Origin: Candidatus Levybacteria bacterium RIFCSPHIGHO2_01_FULL_41_15
Lineage (GTDB): Bacteria; Patescibacteriota; Microgenomatia; Levybacterales; UBA12049
Direction: 5' to 3'
DNA length: 56,122 nt
Assembly: GCA_001782165.1 (NCBI GenBank)
Contig: MFNV01000009.1
Span: forward strand, 1 to 56,122
Of this stretch, positions 29,275 to 38,596 are shown one piece after another. A program made the position numbers and the translations under genes. The notes below the pieces were generated by a model. The model made no database searches. It was not told the origin of the DNA and saw only the letters and a list, made by a program, of their open reading frames with translations. Position 1 is the first letter of the stretch, and every line of letters starts with the position of its first letter.

Positions 29275-29998
29275 ATACTATTACGAAAAAGGGGGTAGAA
29301 ACTCAAGAAAAAAATTGGTGAAGCACCTAGGAATTGTCTTTTCGATTATAGGACTAATGACTGCCATATACATTTTCTATCCTCTAATCCTCTGGCAGAT
29401 ATTTTTTGAGGGTACTTTTGCTTCACCAAGCATCCAAGCTCCAATACCCCGAAGCACTGTTGTAAACCCCGAAACTTTGGGAAGTCTTATTTCTCAAGCA
29501 GGAAATTTAATCTCTGGAGTCGACTACACAAATGCTCGAAATTGGTTCCCGGGTTACGGTGTGCCTGGCAGTAAAAAAGCAAAGGTTCCCTACTACTCCG
29601 TGTCAATTCCTAAGTTAAACATCAAGAATGCAACAGTCTCAACTGTGGATACAAACCTTTCTTCTCATCTTGTAAATTATCCGGGAACGCCTGCGCCTTC
29701 CGAGGCAGGAAATGCAGTTGTATTTGGCCACTCTACGCTTCCTCAGCTTTTCAATCCCAATGATTACAAAACAATTTTTGCAAATGCCTATCAACTTAAA
29801 CAAAGTGATATTATTTATGTTAATATCGCAAGTATTACCTATAAATATAGGATTTTTAATATTTCGGTTGTTGATCCAGATAATACTTCTATATTTAATC
29901 AAGACACTAGTGACTCCTATCTTACTCTGGTAACCTGCACTCCTCCCGGGACTGTTTGGAAAAGACTTATAATAAAATCAAAGCTTGAAAAAATCTAA
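29267..29998 (+). CDS. Sortase
   Basis: 243 aa; N-terminal TM, NAVVFGHSTLPQLF (His) and YLTLVTCTPPGTVWKRLII (Cys and Arg). Confidence 0.9.
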   Translation: MSKYYYEKGGRNSRKKLVKHLGIVFSIIGLMTAIYIFYPLILWQIFFEGTFASPSIQAPIPRSTVVNPETLGSLISQAGNLISGVDYTNARNWFPGYGVPGSKKAKVPYYSVSIPKLNIKNATVSTVDTNLSSHLVNYPGTPAPSEAGNAVVFGHSTLPQLFNPNDYKTIFANAYQLKQSDIIYVNIASITYKYRIFNISVVDPDNTSIFNQDTSDSYLTLVTCTPPGTVWKRLIIKSKLEKI

Positions 29999-30000
29999 AA

Positions 30001-30150
30001 ATGCAGGAGGAAAATAGGTTTAAAATTATTCTTATTAAAATCTGGCCTACAGTTTATCGAATCATAAACGGATTCCTGTACTTCATTCTTTCTTTAGTTA
30101 AGGGGATAGTTTCTATTGCCATCAGCCAAATAAAAGGAGACAGACAGTGA
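30001..30150 (+). CDS. Small hydrophobic protein (49 aa), absent from the ORF track
   Basis: MQEENRFKIILIKIWPTVYRIINGFLYFILSLVKGIVSIAISQIKGDRQ*. Stop overlaps the GTG of the next gene (GTGA). Confidence 0.55.
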   Translation: MQEENRFKIILIKIWPTVYRIINGFLYFILSLVKGIVSIAISQIKGDRQ

Positions 30151-31448
30151 AAAAATCCGATCTTTTCAAAAATGAGGAGGAGGAACTCCGAAAGGCACTT
30201 GAAGCAATCCAAAAAAAACTCGTCGGAAAAAGACTCACATACAAAGAGGTCTTTGCCGTAATGGACGAAATCGCAAGAAATAGACTCGGTGATGTCCTTA
30301 CAACTTATTTCGCAGCATCCGGTTTTGCTAAAGGCTTTACCAATAAAGAGCTTTATCATTTAACTCGCTCAATGGTTGATACGGGAGAACGGCTTTCCTT
30401 CAAGGGCATTGTGGCAGACAAACATTCGATAGGCGGGGTCCCAGGATCAAGAACCACTCTTATAGTTGTCCCTATTGTTGCAGCGGCAGGATTTACTGTA
30501 CCGAAAAGCTCATCGCGCGCAATAACATCGCCCGACGGAACAGCAGATGACATGGAAGTCTTGGCTCCTGTTGTTTTGACCCGGGAAAAAATATACAAGG
30601 TTGTTAAAAAAACCAACGGATGTATAGTCTGGGGAGGAAGCTTCGGTATTGCTCCTGCAGATGACATCATGATTAAAGTTGAAAAACCCCTTCTTTTTGA
30701 AAGTTACGATAAAATCCTTGTCTCAATAATGGCAAAAAAGGTTGCTTTTGGCTCAAATCATGTTGTAATTGATCTGCCTTACGGCAAATCCGTAAAGGTG
30801 CATAGATTAAAAGATGCAAAAATTCTTAAAGAAAAATTTCAATATCTGGCACGACAATTTCATATAAAGATAAAGGTGCTTATCCAAAGAACCGATGAGC
30901 CTCTGGGCCGCGGAATAGGACCAGTTCTTGAAACAAGAGAAGCTTTAAGGATTCTTCAACAAAAATCCGAAAGACCGCTTGATCTTGAAGAAAGAAGCCT
31001 TACTCTCGCAGGAGAACTTCTTAAGCTTTGTCTTACAGATGCAAATGTTAATCTAAAAAAAGAAATAAAAAAAACTCACGGGAGCTCTTTTAATTGGGCG
31101 AAAAATATTCTCAAGAACGGTCTTGCTTTTAAAAAAATGCAGGAAATAATAAGAGCTCAGGGAGGAAACCCCAATATAGACAGCGAAGATCTAAAAACCG
31201 GAAAGTTTAAAGATACTATAAAAGCAAAAGAAAGCGGAATCGTAAGAAGAATAAATACCAGAAATCTTACAATGGTTGCAAGAATTCTGGGAGCGCCTGA
31301 ACACAAGACAACAGGAGTTTATCTTAATAAGAAATTAGGTGAAGAAGTAAGGAAAAATGAGACCATCTGTACTTTGTACAGCGAAAACATGTATAATCTT
31401 AAAACAGGAAAAAGATCAGCAATAAGATTTCCGATAATTAGTCTATGA
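30147..31448 (+). CDS. deoA: AMP phosphorylase / thymidine phosphorylase family
   Basis: 433 aa, GTG start with AAAGGAGA upstream; DKHSIGGVPGSRTTLIVVPIVAAAGFTVPKSSSRAITSPDGTADDMEVLAPV is closest in style to archaeal AMP phosphorylase. Confidence 0.85.
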   Translation: MKKSDLFKNEEEELRKALEAIQKKLVGKRLTYKEVFAVMDEIARNRLGDVLTTYFAASGFAKGFTNKELYHLTRSMVDTGERLSFKGIVADKHSIGGVPGSRTTLIVVPIVAAAGFTVPKSSSRAITSPDGTADDMEVLAPVVLTREKIYKVVKKTNGCIVWGGSFGIAPADDIMIKVEKPLLFESYDKILVSIMAKKVAFGSNHVVIDLPYGKSVKVHRLKDAKILKEKFQYLARQFHIKIKVLIQRTDEPLGRGIGPVLETREALRILQQKSERPLDLEERSLTLAGELLKLCLTDANVNLKKEIKKTHGSSFNWAKNILKNGLAFKKMQEIIRAQGGNPNIDSEDLKTGKFKDTIKAKESGIVRRINTRNLTMVARILGAPEHKTTGVYLNKKLGEEVRKNETICTLYSENMYNLKTGKRSAIRFPIISL

Positions 31449-32401
31449 GGAGATTAACAATTTTTGTAATTGTCTTAATTGTTGTTATTGCGGGCTCAGC
31501 TTTATGGTGGAAAAATGGCATAAGTTCTTCTGATCCCTCAAACCAAACTCCGAAAATCTTTGTAGTTGCAAAAGGTGAAGGCGTGCGAGAAATAGCCAAT
31601 AAACTTAAAAAAGAAGGACTTATCAGGGATCCGATTGTATTTTTTCTTCTGACTAAAAAGATGGGAATAGATAAAGAAATTCAGGCAGGAGACTTCAGGC
31701 TAAATCCATCAATGAATTTATATCAAATAGTAGAAAATTTAAGACACGGCACTTTGGATATCTGGGTAACCATTCCTGAGGGATTAAGAGCCGATGAAAT
31801 AGCAGGTATGTTTAAGACTTCTTTGCCAAATTATAAACCTGAATGGAGAAATATTCTGGTAGTAAATGAAGGTTATCTCTTTCCCGATACCTATCTTTTC
31901 CCAAAAGATGCAGATATAAATGCGATAGTTGATATACTGAAAAATAATTTTAATAATAAATACGCAACTTTGGGTACCTTAAAGACAAATCTTTCTCAAG
32001 AGGAAATTGTAATAATTGCATCTCTGATAGAAAGAGAGACAAGACACGACGAGGACAGGCCTCTTGTAGGAAGTGTCATCAAAAACAGACTTGAGCTTGG
32101 TATGAAACTTGATATAGACGCAACCATTCAGTATGCATTAGGATATCAGGAAGGAGAGAAAAGATGGTGGAAAAAACTCTTAACAGAAGAGGATAAGCTC
32201 TTAAACTCTCCTTACAATACTTATAAGGTGGCCGGTCTACCCCCGGGACCAATCTCAAACCCCGGTCTTGCAAGCCTAAAAGCTGCAATAAATCCGGCAA
32301 ATACTTCCTATCTATACTATATTACTGACAAAAACGGGATCAATAGATACGCTGAGGACATTAAAGTACACAACGAAAATATAAGAAAGTACGGCCTCTA
32401 A
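31445..32401 (+). CDS. mltG: Endolytic transglycosylase MltG
   Basis: 318 aa with VTIPEGLRADEIA, IIASLIERETRHDEDRPLVGSVIKNRLELGMKLDIDATIQYALG and YNTYKVAGLPPGPISNPGLASLKAAINP. Confidence 0.95.
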   Translation: MRRLTIFVIVLIVVIAGSALWWKNGISSSDPSNQTPKIFVVAKGEGVREIANKLKKEGLIRDPIVFFLLTKKMGIDKEIQAGDFRLNPSMNLYQIVENLRHGTLDIWVTIPEGLRADEIAGMFKTSLPNYKPEWRNILVVNEGYLFPDTYLFPKDADINAIVDILKNNFNNKYATLGTLKTNLSQEEIVIIASLIERETRHDEDRPLVGSVIKNRLELGMKLDIDATIQYALGYQEGEKRWWKKLLTEEDKLLNSPYNTYKVAGLPPGPISNPGLASLKAAINPANTSYLYYITDKNGINRYAEDIKVHNENIRKYGL

Positions 32402-32500
32402 CTAAATCGTTTTGGGTAAAGGTTTTGGCCGCTAGCAACGTCTGGCGCTTAACATTTGACTATACGGGTAACTACACCGAACTCTTAAACAAAAATGTTA

Positions 32501-32824
32501 TTAGGTGGTTTTTCTTTTGAAGAATCTTCTTGCGGGCTTAGTTTTAACTGGTTCGTTCTCCGAATTACTTTTGGGAACACCGTTTCCATTTGAAGAAGTT
32601 TCTTTTTGGGCAATCCGAGGCTCTTCCGGTATTTCCTCTATCGTCTCCTCATACTCAAGATCATCATCCGCAAGCATTTCTGTCAAATTTTCAAGCCCAT
32701 TCTCTGAAATAGTTTTAAGAAGTTTTTTTCCTTTTTTTGTTGTAAGAAAAAAAACAAGCCCTCCCCCTATAATAGCGCCCCACAAAAACCCCTCGAAAAA
32801 TCTGTTATTGTTTCCGTTACTCAT
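32501..32824 (-). CDS. YtxH-like membrane protein
   Basis: 107 aa; FFEGFLWGAIIGGGLVFFLTTKKGKKLLKTI. Confidence 0.7.
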   Translation of the reverse strand: MSNGNNNRFFEGFLWGAIIGGGLVFFLTTKKGKKLLKTISENGLENLTEMLADDDLEYEETIEEIPEEPRIAQKETSSNGNGVPKSNSENEPVKTKPARRFFKRKTT

Positions 32825-33104
32825 GTTTTCCTTTCTTTGATGCTCTCTTTTTTAAAAGTCTTGCAACCACTGCTCCTGCTTTTATCCCCGTTGCAAGACT
32901 TGAAAGACCTGAAATAGGACCCGATACGCTTTCGGTTATGACGCCTGTATCATCCAAAACCTTGTTAGCCTTATCAACTGTTTTTCTAAGTTCTCTTAAA
33001 ATAAAAAACACCTGAACGCCTAAAACCAAAAGAAGGATAGTCAAAACTATTATTACCAAAAATAAAGCCGTTTGGGCAGGATCAATCATAGTAATATTAA
33101 ACAT
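32817..33104 (-). CDS. Hypothetical DUF948-like membrane protein
   Basis: 95 aa; N-terminal TM plus amphipathic LRKTVDKANKVLDDTGVITESVSGPISG. Overlaps the YtxH-like start. Confidence 0.6.
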   Translation of the reverse strand: MFNITMIDPAQTALFLVIIVLTILLLVLGVQVFFILRELRKTVDKANKVLDDTGVITESVSGPISGLSSLATGIKAGAVVARLLKKRASKKGKHE

Positions 33105-33278
33105 AGCATTTAAAAAATGACTATGTCAACAGGATTAAATATAACAAAACAAACCAGAGTTGGTTCGAGCAAAATCCAATGACGATGACGAACGATGACG
33201 ATACGGGATCGTTACCGACGATAGAAGAAATTTAAATCAAGGAAGAAAATTATTTAACGCAGGCGTATTGGAAAAAAT

Positions 33279-33788
33279 CTATTCTTCAATGCTTCGGGTA
33301 TCAGCTATCTCAACCGCCTTATTGAGTCGCTTCGCATTTCTAAGATTATTTACTGTTGCGTGAATTTTTGCAATTGTAAAACTAGCAGCAATCCCTGGAT
33401 CAGCATCGGATAATGCTGTTGCAGCAACATCTATTAATAATGCCCTCTTGCTAAAAAGGAATTGTTTTGAATTTGTGATATCTCCAAGTAATATATTTTT
33501 TTCTAATGGTCCCTCTCTGGAATCAATTCCACTCTGTTGGACTAAATTATCTGCATCAAATCCCTTAACAGAAGAGTATCGATCAGCTAGGTTGCTGATG
33601 AAAAATATTGCCGCACCAACAATATGAGCAGGGACAGAATTTACATGAAAAACTTCTAAATTTGCGAAATATGCGCCTAAAGTAACTGCCATAGTAATAT
33701 TTACATGTGCTCTATGATCTATCTCATACCATGCTCTTGGCACTTCTATCTTTGCTTGATCCATTGGGGACAATATTTCTTTTGACAT
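33279..33788 (-). CDS. Hypothetical protein (169 aa)
   Basis: Complete ORF, no family recognised. Confidence 0.55.
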   Translation of the reverse strand: MSKEILSPMDQAKIEVPRAWYEIDHRAHVNITMAVTLGAYFANLEVFHVNSVPAHIVGAAIFFISNLADRYSSVKGFDADNLVQQSGIDSREGPLEKNILLGDITNSKQFLFSKRALLIDVAATALSDADPGIAASFTIAKIHATVNNLRNAKRLNKAVEIADTRSIEE

Positions 33789-33822
33789 AAAATTTTGCGG
33801 GGCAGAGTTAGAACGAATGCTC

Positions 33823-34452
33823 CTATTTTACCAAAACGCGGCGGGTTACAGCTGTTTCTCTTCCGAAGCGATTAACTGCCTTAACATTAATTGTAGTCTT
33901 CCCGGGAAGGGCCAATATTTCTTTCTTAAATTTTCCATCTTCCCCAACGCTTACTGCGTCATCCCCTATAAAAATCGTTGAGGAAGAATCGGTTTTCCCC
34001 GAGACTGTAATAATTGAAGAGAAGATTGTCTGCCCCTCGGAAGGCGAATCTACATCAAGGGGAGGATTTAAAAATGCGTATCTTCCCTGAAAAAGTATAT
34101 AGCCTATTAAAATAATAAAAATTAAAATTCCTAATACAAAAAATCTTTTTATTTTAAATCTCCTAAGGGGGGCGTCTTTTTTCCCGATAAGCCCCTTAGG
34201 CAGAACCTCATATTCTTTTCTCTCATCAAATTCTCTTTTGAAAAGAGGTAAAATTTCTTTCTCGGGAAGTTCCAAAAATTTCGCGTAGTTTCGGACAAAT
34301 CCTTGAGCATACGCAGAAGGAAGTTTTTGGTATTCCCCCTTCTCTATGGAAGAAAGAAACTCGACCCGGATTTTTGTTGCATTTGAAATTTTTTCAAGCG
34401 AATACCTTTTTTTCTTCCTCTCGTCAAGAAGCCTCTGACTTGCCTTAAGCAT
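33823..34452 (-). CDS. RodZ-like helix-turn-helix membrane protein
   Basis: N-terminal HTH (YSLEKISNATKIRVEFLSSIEKGEYQKLPSAYAQGFVRNYAKFL), a TM and a periplasmic beta domain. Confidence 0.8.
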   Translation of the reverse strand: MLKASQRLLDERKKKRYSLEKISNATKIRVEFLSSIEKGEYQKLPSAYAQGFVRNYAKFLELPEKEILPLFKREFDERKEYEVLPKGLIGKKDAPLRRFKIKRFFVLGILIFIILIGYILFQGRYAFLNPPLDVDSPSEGQTIFSSIITVSGKTDSSSTIFIGDDAVSVGEDGKFKKEILALPGKTTINVKAVNRFGRETAVTRRVLVK

Positions 34453-34593
34453 AATACTAAATACTAAGCACTAATTTTTAAATTCTAAATAATATCAAAA
34501 TCACAAATCCAAAATTTAAGACAGTTTGGATTTTAATATTTTGAGAATTGGAATTTATTTAGGATTTAGATATTCGAATTTCGAATTTTTTGT

Positions 34594-36681
34594 TTATTGT
34601 TGATTGAGACTTGCAATAACCTCTTCAGCATTCCTTACAAGAACATCCCTTGGCTTTGATCCTTCAGCATGTCCTACGATTCCTGCTTCCTCAAGCTGGT
34701 CCAAAATTCTTGCAGCTCTTGAGTAACCAATTGAAAGACGTCTTTGAAGAAGCGACGCAGAAGCTCTATCATGTTGGCATACAACTCTTATCGCCTCTTC
34801 AAAGAATGCATCTCGTCCGTCGCCTCCCGTCTTTCGAACCACCAAAGGACTTGCGGTAACTTCCTCGGTATATTCAACCGGCGGTCCTTTTTCCTTAAGA
34901 TAATCAACAAGCTTTTTAATTTCTTTTTCTGACACATAGGCACCTTGTATGCGTGTCGGTTTTGCCTGATCGGGCGGAATATAAAGCATATCTCCTCGCC
35001 CTAAGAGTTTTTCTGCTCCGGGCATATCAATAATAACCCGGGAATCAACCATAGATGAGACATTAAAGGCAATGCGGCAAGGAATATTTGCTTTTATAAG
35101 TCCTGTAATTACATCAACGGAGGGTCGTTGCGTTGAGAGAACCAAATGAATTCCAGTAGCACGCGCCATTTGAGCAAGCCTCGTAATCGCATCCTCAACT
35201 TCAACCGGCGCAAAAGCCATAAGATCTGCAAGCTCATCAACAAATATTACTATGTATGGGAGCGCCTGGAATCCCGCAAGTTCATTATAAGAATCAATGT
35301 TTCTAACTGTTCTTTCGGCAAATGTTTTATAACGTCTGTCCATCTCATCCATTGCCCATTTCAAAGATGCGAGAATCTTCTCAACATCAACAATTACAGG
35401 CGTCATAAGATGGGGAATCCCGTTGTATCCTGTGAGCTCTACTCTCTTAGGATCTATTAAAATCAACTTCACCTCAGAGGGAGATGTGCGGAATAAAAGC
35501 GATGAGATAAATGAGTTAATAAGAACAGATTTCCCGGAACCTGTTGTTCCTGCTATAAGGACGTGAGGCATTTTCCCGATATCAACAACTACTGGATTGC
35601 CTGAAACATCAAGCCCCAAAGAAACCGTAAGTTTTGATTTGCTTTTTCTCATTATTTCTGCCTCTAGCATTGTTTTAAGCGTTACAATCTCAAGGCTTCG
35701 GTTGGGGATTTCTATTCCGACAAGGTTTCTCCCTGGAATCGGAGCCTCAATTCTTATCTGTCCTGTCGGCGCCTCTGTTGCAAGGGCCAGATCATTGGTC
35801 AAAGAAGTAATCTTAGAAACCTTTGTTCCTAAGGCAATTTCAAGAGCATATTGAGTAACTGCCGGACCAAGATTTACTTCAACAACCTTTGCTCCGATTC
35901 CAAAACTCTGAAGAGTATTTTCTATAACTTGCGCGATATTCTTTATGTCCCCTCGGTCAGCTTTTTGAGCAGTTGAATCAGACAAAAGAGATAGAGGAGG
36001 ATATTCCCAAACACCGTCTGTTGCCAGAGGGTTAGCAACAAGCTTGTCTGATAAAAGAGACTCTTGTTTCTTCGGCTGAGAAATGGTCATCTCCCTATTT
36101 GAGAAGCCCGGTGCTCCGCCCCTTATCATAAGATGTCTATCTTTAAATCCCAAAGGCTTTTTATCTTTAAAGACAGACAGGATTGTTTTTGGGAAAAATC
36201 TTGAGACATTTTTGATCACAAAACCTGCGACTCCAAAAAGCTCATCTATAGATGTATCAAAAAAAACAACAAGTCCAACAAAAATTCCGGCAGTATATAC
36301 AAGATTTGCTCCAATACCAGTTACAAGATCCGAGAGAACTTTAAATAAATACTCTCCTAATATTCCGCCTTTAGTTAAAGCATTAAGGGAAATAAAAAAT
36401 AGTAAAAACCCGATTGAAACATTGGCTCTTGATATAAACATTTTAAGCCTTAGAAAAAGAAAGCCGAAAAATATCAGAACCAAAGGAAAAAGATAAGCAG
36501 AAAATCCAAAATATTTTTTAAGAAGATCGGAAGCTGTCTCAAAAGAGGGTTGGCTTTGGGTGAAGGTAAGAAAAGAGAGCAACCCTGCGATGATAAGGCC
36601 GAAGGAGAAAATAGAATAAATAGTTGTTTTTTTTAGTTTAAGCTTAAACCTTGTTCTTCTGTAATGTCTTCTTCTTGCCAT
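34594..36681 (-). CDS. ftsK: DNA translocase FtsK/SpoIIIE
   Basis: 695 aa; four N-terminal TMs, VLIAGTTGSGKSVLINSFI, C-terminal gamma domain (RRLSIGYSRAARILDQLEEAGIVG). Confidence 0.97.
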   Translation of the reverse strand: MARRRHYRRTRFKLKLKKTTIYSIFSFGLIIAGLLSFLTFTQSQPSFETASDLLKKYFGFSAYLFPLVLIFFGFLFLRLKMFISRANVSIGFLLFFISLNALTKGGILGEYLFKVLSDLVTGIGANLVYTAGIFVGLVVFFDTSIDELFGVAGFVIKNVSRFFPKTILSVFKDKKPLGFKDRHLMIRGGAPGFSNREMTISQPKKQESLLSDKLVANPLATDGVWEYPPLSLLSDSTAQKADRGDIKNIAQVIENTLQSFGIGAKVVEVNLGPAVTQYALEIALGTKVSKITSLTNDLALATEAPTGQIRIEAPIPGRNLVGIEIPNRSLEIVTLKTMLEAEIMRKSKSKLTVSLGLDVSGNPVVVDIGKMPHVLIAGTTGSGKSVLINSFISSLLFRTSPSEVKLILIDPKRVELTGYNGIPHLMTPVIVDVEKILASLKWAMDEMDRRYKTFAERTVRNIDSYNELAGFQALPYIVIFVDELADLMAFAPVEVEDAITRLAQMARATGIHLVLSTQRPSVDVITGLIKANIPCRIAFNVSSMVDSRVIIDMPGAEKLLGRGDMLYIPPDQAKPTRIQGAYVSEKEIKKLVDYLKEKGPPVEYTEEVTASPLVVRKTGGDGRDAFFEEAIRVVCQHDRASASLLQRRLSIGYSRAARILDQLEEAGIVGHAEGSKPRDVLVRNAEEVIASLNQQ

Positions 36682-36745
36682 ATTTTACTTTAATATTATA
36701 TCCCCTAGAAAGTATGACTACAAGCCGATTGGGAAAGATTAAACA

Positions 36746-38413
36746 TTAAACTTCAATCACAACTGGAAGCACAAGAGGACGCCTGTTTAAATGTCTGAGA
36801 ACTGATTTTTCCGCAATCTCTCCGACTCTTTTCCTTATATAAGTCCAGTCGGTAACTCTTCCTCTTTTTTGTGAGAAAGAATTTCTTATGTCTTTGGAAA
36901 CTTTTTGGCTGGCTAGTTTTGCCTCAGAAACAGAAAGGGCCCTTGAGATTATAGTTGGTGTTTCTGTCATCTGTCCGGTTGAGCTGTCAATTTCGGCAAG
37001 AACTATTATTACTCCCTCTTTTGAAATTTTTTGTCTGTCTCTTAAGACATAAGTTTCAACCTCTTCTCCTGAGATCTCATCGACGTAAATATTTTTGGTT
37101 GGGATTTTCCTTCCGATAACCGCACTGCCGGACTTTGAAAAAACTATCTCGTCTCCATTTTCAACAATGAATATGTCTCTATCAAGAAATCCCTGTTTGA
37201 ACGCAAGATTTTTATAGGCGACCATCTGCCGATAAGTTCCTCCGATTGGGACAAGTTTGCGGGGTCTTACCATCTCCATAAGAAGCATAAGGTCGTCTGA
37301 GGAACCATGTCCTGAAACATGAAATTCATCTGTAAGCTGAGAGTAAATTACCTTTGCCCCTTTCTTTGATAGACTGTCTATCATAGAGTTTATTGATATT
37401 TCATTGCCGGGAATTGGATCTGCAGAAAAAACAACCATATCGTTTGGAGAAATAGAAATTTCCCGATGCTCTCCATTGGCAATTCTTGACAAGGCAGAAT
37501 TTTCCTGCCCCTGGCTTCCTGCAACAAGAAGAAGCAATTCCCTACCCTTATATCTTCTTGCTTCAGGAAAACTTACCTCCATTCCTTTCTCAAGATTCAT
37601 ATATCCTAGCTTTTGAGCAATGCTTGCCGCCGTTATTAAAGAACGCCCAACAAATACCACTTTTCTCCCCAATTTTCTTGCCGCTGCGATCGCCTGATTG
37701 AGCCTTGAAATGTTTGACGAGTAGGTTGTAAGAATAAACTTACCCTGACAATCCCTCATCTCTTCCTCTATATTTTGAGCCAAAACCTGCTCTGATCTTG
37801 TAAATCCTTCTTTCTCTGCGCGAAGACAGTCAGACATAAGACACATAACTTTCTGCATGGACACTTTTGCGATTTTTTCAAAATCAGTTTTCTTGCCGTC
37901 AAAAGGTGTTAGATCAAACTTAAAATCACTTGCATGATAAAAATTCCCCAGAGGTGTCTTTATAAAAATATGAGAGCTGTCAGGAATCGAGTGAGTTACT
38001 CTTATAAAAGAAACGGTGAAACTGCCAAGCTTAAATTCGGAAGTTCCATAGTCAACTGTCTCAACCCTTTTGGCGACTCCATATTCTTTCAGTTTTTCAT
38101 TTGCAAGCCCTGCGGTCAAAGCTCCTCCGAGGACTGGAAAATTTTCTCCTTTGGCAATAAGCTGGGGGAGAATAAAAGGAAGCGCTCCGATATGGTCCTC
38201 GTGTCCATGCGTCAAAACAATTCCTCTAATTTTCTTCCCCGAGGATAAAATATAAGAAATATCAGGAAGAAGAAGATCAACTCCAAGGGTCGTTTCATCC
38301 GCAAATCCCAAACCACAGTCAATAATAAGAATCTCATCCTTATATTCATAAAGGTACATATTTTTGGTAACATCCCCTATTCCTCCAAGGGCTATAAATG
38401 AAACTTTATCCAT
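36746..38413 (-). CDS. rnj: Ribonuclease J
   Basis: 555 aa; LTHGHEDHIGALPFIL, HVSGHGSSDDLMLLMEMVRPRKLVPIGGTYRQMVAY. Confidence 0.95.
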   Translation of the reverse strand: MDKVSFIALGGIGDVTKNMYLYEYKDEILIIDCGLGFADETTLGVDLLLPDISYILSSGKKIRGIVLTHGHEDHIGALPFILPQLIAKGENFPVLGGALTAGLANEKLKEYGVAKRVETVDYGTSEFKLGSFTVSFIRVTHSIPDSSHIFIKTPLGNFYHASDFKFDLTPFDGKKTDFEKIAKVSMQKVMCLMSDCLRAEKEGFTRSEQVLAQNIEEEMRDCQGKFILTTYSSNISRLNQAIAAARKLGRKVVFVGRSLITAASIAQKLGYMNLEKGMEVSFPEARRYKGRELLLLVAGSQGQENSALSRIANGEHREISISPNDMVVFSADPIPGNEISINSMIDSLSKKGAKVIYSQLTDEFHVSGHGSSDDLMLLMEMVRPRKLVPIGGTYRQMVAYKNLAFKQGFLDRDIFIVENGDEIVFSKSGSAVIGRKIPTKNIYVDEISGEEVETYVLRDRQKISKEGVIIVLAEIDSSTGQMTETPTIISRALSVSEAKLASQKVSKDIRNSFSQKRGRVTDWTYIRKRVGEIAEKSVLRHLNRRPLVLPVVIEV

Positions 38414-38530
38414 AAGATTTAAATTATAAATTCAAAACACCAAATCCCAAATAAATTCCAATTTTCAAAAATCAAATTCCAAACCGCTTTGAATTTTGGT
38501 TATTTGAATTTAGAATTATTTGATATTTGT

Positions 38531-38568
38531 CCCGCTGGTAGTTTCCAGTCGGGATCCCGCAATTGCGG
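38531..38568. repeat. GC-rich double palindromic element in AT-rich intergenic DNA
   Basis: CCCG-CTGG-tagttt-CCAG-t-CGGG followed by GGGATCCC and CCGCAATTGCGG. Confidence 0.75.
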
Positions 38569-38596
38569 TGATTATTTTGGATTTGTGATTTTTTTA

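Noticed and set aside
29639-29933. ORFs overlapping the sortase gene on both strands
   Set aside because: Fully inside a sortase with clear catalytic motifs; spurious.
32402-32500. Structured RNA candidate in the mltG/YtxH convergent gap
   Set aside because: Mixed composition but no convincing long stem or known motif by eye; probably a simple convergent terminator region.
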